Part shown: piece by piece, positions 54,761 to 63,285 of the stretch
How the letters are laid out: the number at the start of each line of letters is the position of its first letter
Numbering within the stretch: the stretch's first letter is position 1
Assembly (NCBI GenBank): GCA_002696035.1
Contig: NZQV01000010.1
Location: 744,001 to 808,000 of the forward strand
Direction of reading: 5' to 3'
Length of the DNA stretch: 64,000 bases
Source: Balneola sp.
GTDB taxonomy: Bacteria; Bacteroidota; Rhodothermia; Balneolales; Balneolaceae
The notes under the pieces: model-generated
What the model saw: only the letters and a program-made list of their open reading frames with translations
Databases searched by the model: none
What the model was told of the DNA's origin: nothing
Translations under genes and position numbers: made by a program

Positions 54761-56239
54761 TCACTTGATCAAAAAAAGCGTTTTTGATTGCATGAACTCC
54801 CCTGCCTTCAAGCGATATACATACATGCCCGAAGACAGATCTCCGGCATCAAAATTATGCTGATACGTTCCCGCTGCTTTCCGTTCTCCGTCAATAAGTT
54901 CTGCAACCTCACGTCCGGCCATATCAAAAACCTGTAGCTGAACTTCACTGCTCACCGGCAGCGTATATCCGATTACTGTAGATGGATTAAAGGGATTGGG
55001 ATAGTTTTGGTTCAACTCAAATCCCTCAAATAAAGAACCGCTTTCCTCCAGACTCGTAGATACATTTCCTGCTTCATTTGAGAATGCCGATTCAAATCCC
55101 ATCACATCCGTGACGGTGACTTTGTAGCTGTAAGAGCTTTCCGCAGGAAGATCGGTGTCTGTAAAAGATTCCGAATACGGTCCTGCATAAACTTTCTCAA
55201 ATGCCTCTTCATTCAAACTTCGATAAACCGATATATATTTCACGCTTTCTGGTGAGCTTTCCCAGGTCAAAGAGACTTCATTTTCAGATTCAGTTGCTTC
55301 AAGGTTTTGAGGCGCTTCCAATCTTTCCAAGGGACCTAAATTCAACCGGTGCAATCCCGAAAAATTGGTAATAAACAGCATCAGGCTATCGGTTCCGCCC
55401 CAGTTCAAGTTGGTTGTAGATTCCGGCACGTTGATGATATCCAGCACATTCCCTTCCGGATCAAAGATCACCACACCTTCTGAACCGGTAGCCCAAACAT
55501 TGCCGGCGTTGTCCACTTTGATTCCATCTGAGCTATTCTGATCGGCATTTCCATGTTCATTTGCGATAGCGAAAACTTTGCCGTTGGCCAGTGTAGAATC
55601 ATCCACCACATCGTACACATGAATAAAACTGTTCTGAGTTTCTGAGACGTAGAGTTTACTTTCATCCGGCGAAAAGGCGATCCCATTGGGATAAGATAAT
55701 GAATCCACTAACAGCTGAACCTCCCCGCTGCTCGGTGAAATTCTATATACCCCATGAAAATCAATTTCAGAAGGATTTCCTCCCCACGGCGGATCCGTGA
55801 AGAATACGGCTCCATCTGACTTTACAGTCAAGTCATTGGGACTGTGTAGCTGATCTCCGTTGAATTCCGTAGCCAAAGGCGTTATGCTACCATCCGATTC
55901 TATTCTCCCCACCTGTCGGGCATCGTGCTGAGCAATAAGAATATTTCCATACAGATCTGCAGTTATTCCATTGGTTTCTCCGGAGGGTTCCAGGAACGTC
56001 TCGAGTCCGTCTTCTTCCGACCATTTGTAGATCTTGTTTCCTGATACATCGCTAAATAAAAGATAACCATCGGAATGCCAGAATGGTCCTTCACTGAGTT
56101 GGAATCCATTTTCTAAGCGTTCTACTTCTGCATCCTCAGGAACCGGTGACTGAGCCAATGCTGCATTCCACACCATGGCTGTGAAGAGAAAAACGAGAAG
56201 TATTTTAGGTACAAATCGAGAGTGAGTTCGATCGTTCAT
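54761..56239 (-). CDS. Secreted SMP-30/gluconolactonase-like protein with type IX-type sorting domain
   Basis: The 492-residue protein has a signal peptide (ILLVFLFTAMVWNAALAQ). A six-bladed propeller of the SMP-30/gluconolactonase/LRE type (about 35-300) follows, with ETNGITADLYGNILIAQHDA, LHSPNDLTVKSDGAVFFTD and SYPNGIAFSPDESKLYVS. An FN3-like domain follows at about 305-390. The C-terminal 85 residues, beginning with ELNQNYPNPFNPSTVIGYTL, are a type A secretion sorting domain (YPNPFNP, then GMYVYRL) that directs export through a type IX system. Confidence 0.9.
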   Translation of the reverse strand: MNDRTHSRFVPKILLVFLFTAMVWNAALAQSPVPEDAEVERLENGFQLSEGPFWHSDGYLLFSDVSGNKIYKWSEEDGLETFLEPSGETNGITADLYGNILIAQHDARQVGRIESDGSITPLATEFNGDQLHSPNDLTVKSDGAVFFTDPPWGGNPSEIDFHGVYRISPSSGEVQLLVDSLSYPNGIAFSPDESKLYVSETQNSFIHVYDVVDDSTLANGKVFAIANEHGNADQNSSDGIKVDNAGNVWATGSEGVVIFDPEGNVLDIINVPESTTNLNWGGTDSLMLFITNFSGLHRLNLGPLERLEAPQNLEATESENEVSLTWESSPESVKYISVYRSLNEEAFEKVYAGPYSESFTDTDLPAESSYSYKVTVTDVMGFESAFSNEAGNVSTSLEESGSLFEGFELNQNYPNPFNPSTVIGYTLPVSSEVQLQVFDMAGREVAELIDGERKAAGTYQHNFDAGDLSSGMYVYRLKAGEFMQSKTLFLIK

Positions 56240-56402
56240 GTAATTACCTTTTCTATGTTCTGTAATTTATAAAAGCCGATTATCAGCTTTAGTGCATTAA
56301 TTTGGCCGGATAATATAGCTAAAAGATAGCAGCACTCTCAGAATTCACTTTTATTTGTCATTTGGCGAATACTCCCGCATCTTTGAGCAAAAATTCATCA
56401 TT

Positions 56403-56834
56403 ATGTTCAGACCTGATTACGACGCCGATCTTTTTTATCACTGGACCGAAATCCCTGTTCGCTTTCGGGATCTCGATCCCCTCAATCATGTAAATAATGC
56501 GCTTTTCAACACGTACCTGGAGGAGGCTCGCATTCAGTTCTTGGGAGAAGTCGGCCAGATGCAAAGTGAGTTCTCGGATGGCAAAACCTTTGTGTTGGTA
56601 AAATGTACAATCGAGTACCTCAAACAGATCAAATTTCCCGCTACCGTTTTGGTGGGAACCGGGGTGAAAGAAACGGGCAATACCAGCATCACGGCCATAC
56701 AGGGCATCTTCAATAAAGAAACGAAAGAGTTAGTCTGTGTGGGGGAAACCAAAGGCGTATGGTTCGATATCAAAAATCAACGCCCCACCCGGCTTCCTGA
56801 AATCGCCGACCTTGATGATATGATGGTTGGGTGA
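56403..56834 (+). CDS. Acyl-CoA thioesterase (4HBT hotdog fold)
   Basis: From the ATG at 56403 the protein is 143 residues, the normal 4HBT size. The signature is PVRFRDLDPLNHVNNALFNT (about 16-35), with the active-site aspartate in DLDPLNHVNN. An upstream ATG at 56355 would add 16 residues without hotdog similarity. The family hydrolyses 4-hydroxybenzoyl-CoA-like or fatty acyl-CoA thioesters. The substrate is unknown. It is plus-strand and precedes the HD gene by 182 bases containing an inverted repeat. Confidence 0.88.
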   Translation: MFRPDYDADLFYHWTEIPVRFRDLDPLNHVNNALFNTYLEEARIQFLGEVGQMQSEFSDGKTFVLVKCTIEYLKQIKFPATVLVGTGVKETGNTSITAIQGIFNKETKELVCVGETKGVWFDIKNQRPTRLPEIADLDDMMVG

Positions 56835-56837
56835 TAC

Positions 56838-56959
56838 GGTGATATAGTGATTTGGTGGATCAGAACTTCTAAATCCGTCGATACTTCCCAATTGTTTTTA
56901 ATAGCCTTATGATTTAGAAAACCAATTCGAACACTATATCACCAAATCACTATATCACC
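56838..56959. repeat. 20-bp perfect inverted repeat between thioesterase and HD genes
   Basis: GGTGATATAGTGATTTGGTG (56838..56857) is exactly inverted at 56940..56959, around an 82-base AT-rich loop. CTATATCACC also occurs twice near the right arm. It forms a large hairpin or a short non-coding mobile-type repeat between two same-strand genes. A weak resemblance to the left-end style of other intergenic repeats in this window is not enough to call one family. Confidence 0.8.
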
Positions 56960-57016
56960 CAATACATCCATTTTTTTAATATCTTCGGGGCGCTTCTAAT
57001 CAGACCTTAATCAAGC

Positions 57017-58267
57017 ATGGATAAAAGTACGCGCTATAAAATTTTTAATGATCCGATACACGGATTCATTACTGTTCCGAAGGGAAATATTCTTCGGCTG
57101 ATCGATCATCCTTATGTACAGCGCTTACGGCGTATTCGCCAGTTAGGTTTGGGATACCTGGTTTTTCCGGCTGCCGAGCATTCCCGATTCTCGCATGCAT
57201 TGGGAGCGCTGGAGCTGGGTCAGCGAGTTCTGAGTAACCTTCGGGAAAAAGATACCACCATCAGTCAGCCTGAATACGATGGGACACTCATGGCCATTTT
57301 GCTGCATGATGTTGGGCACGGTCCGCTTTCCCATACCCTGGAACATTCTCTCATCAAAGATTTCAACCACGAGATGATGAGTCTGGCTATTATGAAGGAG
57401 CTGAACAGGGAATTTGACGGTGAGCTTGAAACCACAATTGAGATCTTCACCAATCAGTATAAAAAGAAGTTCCTGCATCAGCTTATTTCCTCCCAGCTAG
57501 ATCTGGATCGATTGGATTATTTGCGTCGCGACAGTTTCTTTACCGGTGTTTCAGAAGGTACCGTAGGCATCAATCGTATTCTCAAAACGATGCGGGTGTT
57601 CAAGGGCAATATTGTGATCGAAAAAAAAGGTATTTATGCGATCGAAAACTACATTATTGCCCGCCGGTTGATGTACATGCAGGTCTATCAGCACAAAACA
57701 GTTTTAAGCGCCGACTTCCTCCTCAGAAGCATTTTCAATCGGGTACGCGCTATGCTCGATTCGGGAGCTGAATTACAGTTTGCCTCTCCTGCCCTGGAAT
57801 ATTTTCTAACGGTTCAGCCCTCTGCCAAAAAATCGATTTCCAAGGAAATGCTCACCCATTATACCGATCTGGATGATCACGATGTATTTTTGAATATTAA
57901 GTTGTGGACCAAATCGAAGGATCAAATTCTAGCTGAACTTTGTCATCGATTTCTAAACCGTGGATTATTCCGTACAACCTTTCTTGATAAAAAACCTACG
58001 GAAGCCCGGAAAAATGAAATCCGAAAAAAAACTCAAAAAGCCCTGAAAAAACTAAAGCTTCCATATGATGAGAAAAGCATAGATTATTTTCTCAGCTTTG
58101 AGCGGAGCTATTCCGAGGCTTATAAATACAAGAATGAGAGCATCTGGATCCTGGAAAACGAAAAGGCTATTGAGTTTTCTAAAGCGGCCGAAACCAAGAA
58201 TATAATTGCCTTAACCGAACCGGTTGTGAAGCACTACTGCGTTCATTTGAAAGATATTTCTATCTAA
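57017..58267 (+). CDS. HD-domain phosphohydrolase
   Basis: The 416-residue protein is a long HD protein of the YdhJ/dGTPase-like class. It begins with IFNDPIHGFITVP (about 9-21), then shows HSRFSHALGALELG (about 56-69) and the metal-binding HD doublet in ILLHDVGHGPLSHTLEH (about 94-110), plus LDLDRLDYLRRDSFFTG. Most likely it hydrolyses dNTPs or nucleotide signals. The C-terminal 100 residues are basic and helical (KKTQKALKKLKLPYDEK). It converges, stop to stop, on the histidine kinase gene. Confidence 0.9.
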   Translation: MDKSTRYKIFNDPIHGFITVPKGNILRLIDHPYVQRLRRIRQLGLGYLVFPAAEHSRFSHALGALELGQRVLSNLREKDTTISQPEYDGTLMAILLHDVGHGPLSHTLEHSLIKDFNHEMMSLAIMKELNREFDGELETTIEIFTNQYKKKFLHQLISSQLDLDRLDYLRRDSFFTGVSEGTVGINRILKTMRVFKGNIVIEKKGIYAIENYIIARRLMYMQVYQHKTVLSADFLLRSIFNRVRAMLDSGAELQFASPALEYFLTVQPSAKKSISKEMLTHYTDLDDHDVFLNIKLWTKSKDQILAELCHRFLNRGLFRTTFLDKKPTEARKNEIRKKTQKALKKLKLPYDEKSIDYFLSFERSYSEAYKYKNESIWILENEKAIEFSKAAETKNIIALTEPVVKHYCVHLKDISI

Positions 58268-59458
58268 CTAAGACGCGGTGCTTTCCAAAGAAGTGACCGG
58301 TGAGTTTTTCATCGCTTGGTATGCAGGTAAGAACATAGATAGTTTTTCAAAGAGTTCTTTTTCCTTGAATGGTTTTTGAATGTATTCCGAAAATCCCTTT
58401 TCTAGGAGCTCGCTGCGTGTCCCCCCATGTCCGCCAGCTGTAATTGCGATAATGGGAATCTCTTTTCCTGAATTGTTCAGCATTCGGATCTTCTCCATGG
58501 CTTCTACACCATTCATTACCGGCATAGAAATATCCATCAGCACCACATCGGGGTTCTGAGAGTTATAATGCTCAAGTGCTTCTTCCCCGTTCTCAGCTTC
58601 TATGGTTTTAAAGTTTTTCATTTCAAGCATGATTCGAGCCAGAGTTCTGTTTACCGGCAGATCATCAACGATAAGTGCCGTTAAAGAAGGATCGGTTTTC
58701 ACATTTGAGGGTGAAATGGATCTGATAGATATCCTTGATTGCATCGGGGTTGACTTTACAGGGACTTCTATTTCTACAGAAGTTCCTTCACCATAGCTGC
58801 TTTGTACTTTGATATTGCCTCCAAAGATCTCGATCAATTTCTTACAAGTTGTCAAACCTAAGCCGGTTCCTGATCTTTCTGCAGCATCGGATTGCCAAAA
58901 AGGGCTAAAAATATGTGGCATATCCTCTTCCCTGATGCCCATTCCATTGTCAGTTACATTGGCTTTCAACACCGGTTGTGATGAGCTTTCCTCCATAAAG
59001 AAGCCCACACTGATACTGCCTTTCTTGGAAAACTTGATCGCGTTACTTAGCAACGCAAATAGAATAGACTGCAATTTCCTTGCATCAACAACAAAGGAGT
59101 CAGGCACGGATGCATCTTTTTGTATAACAAGTTCAACTTCTTTATAACGTAATTGAACTTTGAATTTGTCCCTTAGTTCTTTGATTATATCGTCTACATA
59201 AACCACATCTGCATCAACCTGGGTTCTTCCGGATTCTATGTTCGAGATCTCTATAATATCATTGATAACCTCAAGCAGCTGACTTCCACTCGTAGATATA
59301 TTTTTCAGATGATCTTTTTCCTTTTTATCCAGATTGGAACTCTTCTCAAGTAATTCGGAGTAACCCAAAATTGCGCTTAGAGGGGTCCGTAACTCGTGGG
59401 AAAGCTTATCTACGAGTTCAGAAAGTTTAAATTCATGTAAGTTCTTCTTGTCACTCAC
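58268..59458 (-). CDS. Soluble hybrid histidine kinase with receiver domain
   Basis: The 396-residue protein lacks a signal peptide, membrane segment or N-terminal sensor. A HisKA domain opens it with the phospho-accepting H21 in KLSHELRTPLSAILGY. An HATPase follows with VTDNGMGIREEDMPHIF and GTGLGLTTCKKL. From about residue 265 a receiver domain has the phospho-aspartate in VVLMDISMPVMNG and the lysine in YIQKPFKEKE. It must receive its signal from a partner. Its stop abuts that of the HD gene. The 261-base gap upstream shows nothing I can name. Confidence 0.92.
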   Translation of the reverse strand: MSDKKNLHEFKLSELVDKLSHELRTPLSAILGYSELLEKSSNLDKKEKDHLKNISTSGSQLLEVINDIIEISNIESGRTQVDADVVYVDDIIKELRDKFKVQLRYKEVELVIQKDASVPDSFVVDARKLQSILFALLSNAIKFSKKGSISVGFFMEESSSQPVLKANVTDNGMGIREEDMPHIFSPFWQSDAAERSGTGLGLTTCKKLIEIFGGNIKVQSSYGEGTSVEIEVPVKSTPMQSRISIRSISPSNVKTDPSLTALIVDDLPVNRTLARIMLEMKNFKTIEAENGEEALEHYNSQNPDVVLMDISMPVMNGVEAMEKIRMLNNSGKEIPIIAITAGGHGGTRSELLEKGFSEYIQKPFKEKELFEKLSMFLPAYQAMKNSPVTSLESTAS

Positions 59459-59719
59459 TGTTTCTCTCTCTAATTACAAATAAAGTTGTATCGCTATAAA
59501 ACACAGGCTTTGTAAGCCTTAGAAATCTTACGGAATTGGAAACGCGGAATTCTTCATAGCGCCACTGAGACCAGAGGGCTGTGTAAGTAATTTCAAATAA
59601 CCTGATAATATAGTTTTCCAACGCTACCAACTTTAATTAATGCTGTTGTTCGCTTTTACTTAAATTATCAAATTAAGCGTGTGAACTCAGGTTAATCTTT
59701 CCTAATTAATAGTTGTAAA

Positions 59720-60190
59720 CTATTTGATGCGTTTGTAAATAATAAAGGAAAGTTCTCCTTGATCCTCTTTTTCAACTTCTTCCCAGATCTCTCCAATATC
59801 GTCTTTATAATCTGGAAAATAGGTATCACCATCATATTCTTTGTGAATTTCAGTGATGATCATCTTATCGGCTATTTTTATAGCATCCCGATATAAAACT
59901 CCCCCACCTATTATAAACACCTCTTTTTCATTAACGGTTTTTAATGCCTCGTTCAGCGATTCGAAGGTGTCAACGTTATCGTAATTCTTTGTAGTTGAAA
60001 GAACGATATTCTTTCTTCCGGGAAGTGGAATCTCATTTAGCTCCTCAAACACACCGCGCCCCATGATAATGGTTCCCCCGAGTGTAGTTTCTTTGAAGTG
60101 CTTCAGGTCTTCAGGATAGCGCCATGGTAAACCGCAGTTTTTACCAATAACCAGATTTGGATCATGTGCAGCGACAAGCGTTATGATCAT
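59720..60190 (-). CDS. folA: Dihydrofolate reductase
   Basis: The 156-residue protein reduces dihydrofolate to tetrahydrofolate with NADPH. It begins IITLVAAHDPNLVIGKNCGLPW (shown here in part), with the catalytic acidic residue in the DLKHF segment. It has TIIMGRGVFEEL and the VFIIGGGVLYRDAI NADPH motif. Length is standard. The start overlaps the thyA stop by 4 bases; together they complete the thymidylate cycle. Confidence 0.96.
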   Translation of the reverse strand: MIITLVAAHDPNLVIGKNCGLPWRYPEDLKHFKETTLGGTIIMGRGVFEELNEIPLPGRKNIVLSTTKNYDNVDTFESLNEALKTVNEKEVFIIGGGVLYRDAIKIADKMIITEIHKEYDGDTYFPDYKDDIGEIWEEVEKEDQGELSFIIYKRIK

Positions 60191-61035
60191 ACCGCAACCT
60201 CAAACTTGATCACCGGATCGGGATTGTAATTCTCTAAGGTAAAGTCCTCGAAAGTCAGTTCATCTACCGGCTTCTTATTGATCTTGAGTGTTGGGAGTGG
60301 CTTTGGTTTTCGTGTAAGCTGCTCTTTAAGTCCTTCTACGTGATTTTCGTAAATATGAGCATCGACTATGGTATGTGCAAAAGTCCCTGGTTCCAGACCC
60401 ACCTCTTGGGCAATGGCCATGGTTAATGCAGAGTAACAGGCCATATTAAAAGGAATTCCAAGGGCTATATCTCCTGAACGTTGCGTTAAGTGGCAATTAA
60501 GTTTTCCATCCTGAACGTTGAAAATATACATGATATGGCATGGCGGGAGAGCCATCTCATCCAATAAGCCGGGGTGCCAGGCACTTACTACAATTCGTCT
60601 GCTATTCGGGTTGTTCTTGAGCATATCAATGGCTCGCTGAACCTGATCAAATTCTTGTCGCACCCAGCATTCTTTGTTGATTGCAGATCCATTGCCTTCA
60701 AACCGAACCTCTTCTTTTTCAAAATATGGAAACCTTCTCCACAGCACCGGATAAATAGGTCCAACGTGACCTTCAGCATCAGCCCAGGCATCCCAAATAT
60801 GGCAATCATTTTCATCCCGCAGCCACCGGATGTGGTCCTCTCCTCTCAGGTACCAAAGCATTTCCAATATTACTGAACGAAAGAATACTTTTTTGGTCGT
60901 CAGCAGAGGAAATCCCTCTGAAAGATCCACTTTATAGAATTCTGAAAAATTGGAAATAGTGTCGGTTCCGGTTCTGTTTTCTTTTCTGACACCGTTTTCA
61001 AGGACGCTTTTTACGAGATCGTGATATTGTTTCAT
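60187..61035 (-). CDS. thyA: Thymidylate synthase
   Basis: The 282-residue ThyA-type enzyme methylates dUMP with methylene-THF. The catalytic cysteine is in MALPPCHIMYIF (about 172-183), with RRIVVSAWHPG before it and CHLTQRSGDIALGIPFNMA after it. It carries a short extra segment around 110-130 compared with E. coli ThyA (264). It is followed by folA with a 4-base overlap, which recycles the dihydrofolate it produces. Confidence 0.97.
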   Translation of the reverse strand: MKQYHDLVKSVLENGVRKENRTGTDTISNFSEFYKVDLSEGFPLLTTKKVFFRSVILEMLWYLRGEDHIRWLRDENDCHIWDAWADAEGHVGPIYPVLWRRFPYFEKEEVRFEGNGSAINKECWVRQEFDQVQRAIDMLKNNPNSRRIVVSAWHPGLLDEMALPPCHIMYIFNVQDGKLNCHLTQRSGDIALGIPFNMACYSALTMAIAQEVGLEPGTFAHTIVDAHIYENHVEGLKEQLTRKPKPLPTLKINKKPVDELTFEDFTLENYNPDPVIKFEVAV

Positions 61036-61050
61036 AAGTTTTGAAAGATC

Positions 61051-62445
61051 TTAAAGTAGAGTTCCGCTTAACAGTAATATGGCGATTGAAAAATAAATAA
61101 TGATTCCGCTTACATCCACAATTGTTGCCACAAAAGGAGCCGATGAAACCGCCGGGTCTAATTCCAGTTTTTGCAGTACAAATGGCAGCATGGCTCCGGT
61201 AAAATTCCCAAACAATACAATACTAAACAAGCTTAAACCAACCACACCGGCAGTCAAAAACACGGTTGCACTAAGTGCTTGTCCGGCAAGAAGATCCCAT
61301 CCAACTAAGGTAACAAATCCTAAGAGCCCGATCAGTCCTCCGAGCATTAGTCCGGATGAAAATTCCCGGGTAAAAACTTTTTTCCAATCCTCTGGTTTAA
61401 GGTCATCAGTAGCGAGGGCGCGTATCACCAGTGTAGCGGCTTGTGAGCCTGAATTACCCCCGCTGGAAATGATCAGGGGTACAAAAAATGAGAGTGCCAC
61501 TACTTTTTGAAGTATTTCTTCATAACCACCCATTGCAATGGCTGTGAGAATCTGCCCTACAAAAAGAACGATAAGCCACCACAACCTTTTCTTTACCAGG
61601 TCAAAGATTGAGGATTGAGAATAATAATCATCCAGAGCATCCATACCGGCCATTTTCTGCATATCCTCGGTAGTTTCTTCCTCTGCTACGTCAATGACAT
61701 CATCAGCAGTTACGATCCCAACAAGAACTCCGTCAGAATCTACAACGGGGAGCGCAACACGGTCATATTTAGCCAGCATCTTCACCGCCTCCTCCTGGTC
61801 ATCATACACAGAAAGTGCCTCAAATGAGCGATCCATCAGACTGTTGATCTGGTCTTCGGGATCTGCAAGGATGAGATGGGTTATCCTGAGGTCATCGATC
61901 AAATGTTCGGTATCGTCTACCACATAGATCACATTGATGGTTTCAGCAGTTTCCCCATATTTCCGGATGTGTTCCATACTTTTGGAGACCGTCCAGTTCG
62001 ATTTGACCTTTACGTAACGGGTGGTCATCAAACGACCTGAACTCTCCTCGGGATATCCCAACAGTTTTCTAAGCTGTTTTTGGTCTTCCCGGTTGATGGA
62101 GTTCATGACCCGCTGGGTAAGGTGACCAGGTAGCTCTTCCAGGATGGCTACCTGCTCATCCGGTTCCAGATTACTCATCACATCGCTGAGCTGCTGCTTA
62201 CTAAACAACTCGAGTAGTTCTACTCCCTTGGTGGATGGGAGTTCTGCAAAAACATCTGCTGCAATTGGCTTTTTCAGCAAACGAAAAACCACAACGGAAA
62301 TATCTCCTTCAAGCTCCAACAGAAGATCAGCGATATCTGCGGCCGGCACATCATTCAGTACCTCTTTGAGCGCTACCCAATCTTTATTGGCGATCAGCTC
62401 GTCGAATTCCGGTTTTATAAGTTGTACAAACATGGGTTTTTGCAT
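61051..62445 (-). CDS. mgtE: Magnesium transporter MgtE
   Basis: The 464-residue protein has the N-terminal superhelical domain (about 10-130) and two CBS domains (about 140-270, with VALPVVDSDGVLVGIVTADD). Five membrane helices follow (about 285-460), including LIVLFVGQILTAIAMGG and the pore-lining PLIISSGGNSGSQAATLVIRAL. MgtE admits Mg2+ and is closed when cytosolic Mg2+ occupies the CBS/N domain. It is 15 bases from thyA but functionally unrelated. Confidence 0.95.
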   Translation of the reverse strand: MQKPMFVQLIKPEFDELIANKDWVALKEVLNDVPAADIADLLLELEGDISVVVFRLLKKPIAADVFAELPSTKGVELLELFSKQQLSDVMSNLEPDEQVAILEELPGHLTQRVMNSINREDQKQLRKLLGYPEESSGRLMTTRYVKVKSNWTVSKSMEHIRKYGETAETINVIYVVDDTEHLIDDLRITHLILADPEDQINSLMDRSFEALSVYDDQEEAVKMLAKYDRVALPVVDSDGVLVGIVTADDVIDVAEEETTEDMQKMAGMDALDDYYSQSSIFDLVKKRLWWLIVLFVGQILTAIAMGGYEEILQKVVALSFFVPLIISSGGNSGSQAATLVIRALATDDLKPEDWKKVFTREFSSGLMLGGLIGLLGFVTLVGWDLLAGQALSATVFLTAGVVGLSLFSIVLFGNFTGAMLPFVLQKLELDPAVSSAPFVATIVDVSGIIIYFSIAILLLSGTLL

Positions 62446-62533
62446 TGGAACAGCCTAAAGTGGTCGGGCTAAGAATCGGGCTTAATCGTGCAAAAAACAA
62501 GTAGTGGAAGGCGGTAAAATCAGAAAATCAGTT

Positions 62534-63280
62534 TCAGTTAACCTTCAACATTTTTAAGGCTTCTTTAGCAGCTTTTTGTTCGGCTTTCTTCTTACTTTTT
62601 CCCTTACCTGTCCCCATTTGCTTCTCGCCTATAAGCACTTGCACCTCAAAGGTTCTATTATGACCGGGACCACTTTCAGTGATAAGCTCGTATTTTGGAA
62701 TTTCCATTTTTTCAGCTTGTGCGTATTCAAGAAGTGCGCTTTTATAATTATCGAGCGTATTGATGAGTTCTTCGATCTCAATATTTTGATCGATCACCCG
62801 GTCTACAAACTGATATGCGTCTTTATACCCATGGGTGATATAAATTGCTGCAATAATAGATTCAAAAGCATCTGCTAAAATACTCTTGGAGACTTTTCCT
62901 CCCCCATTTTCTGCCAGCTCCATAAGATCCTCGAGACCCAGCTCTTTTGAAAAAATGGTTAGAGTATCCCCTCGGACTAGCTTGGCACGCACTTTTGTTA
63001 AAAATCCCTCGTCTTTTTCAGGATATTTATTGAAGAGGATCTCAGCGGCAATGAGGTCAAGAACGGCATCCCCTAAAAACTCGAGTCGTTCGTAAGAATC
63101 ATACGTTTCGTATTTTTCCTGCGAAAGAGTAGAACGGTGACGAAGGGCTTTTAAAAAAAGAGAAGGATCGTCGATCTGAAAACCAACGATCCTCTCCAAT
63201 TTCTCAATTCTACTTGAAAGCTCAGGGCTAAGTTCTGATTTTTTCTTTTTACTAAAAAGTGAACTGAACCAACCCGGCAT
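62534..63280 (-). CDS. rnc: Ribonuclease III
   Basis: The 248-residue protein has the RNase III signature ERLEFLGDAVLDLIAAE (about 64-80) with its metal-ligand glutamate and aspartate. The second site ADAFESIIAAIYI (about 135-147) and a C-terminal double-stranded RNA-binding domain ending KGKSKKKAEQKAAKEALK follow. A lysine-rich N-terminal tail (KKKKSELSPE) is slightly longer than in E. coli. It processes rRNA precursors and double-stranded RNA. It follows fabF by 5 bases, a common FCB pairing. Confidence 0.96.
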   Translation of the reverse strand: MPGWFSSLFSKKKKSELSPELSSRIEKLERIVGFQIDDPSLFLKALRHRSTLSQEKYETYDSYERLEFLGDAVLDLIAAEILFNKYPEKDEGFLTKVRAKLVRGDTLTIFSKELGLEDLMELAENGGGKVSKSILADAFESIIAAIYITHGYKDAYQFVDRVIDQNIEIEELINTLDNYKSALLEYAQAEKMEIPKYELITESGPGHNRTFEVQVLIGEKQMGTGKGKSKKKAEQKAAKEALKMLKVN

Positions 63281-63285
63281 TTAGT

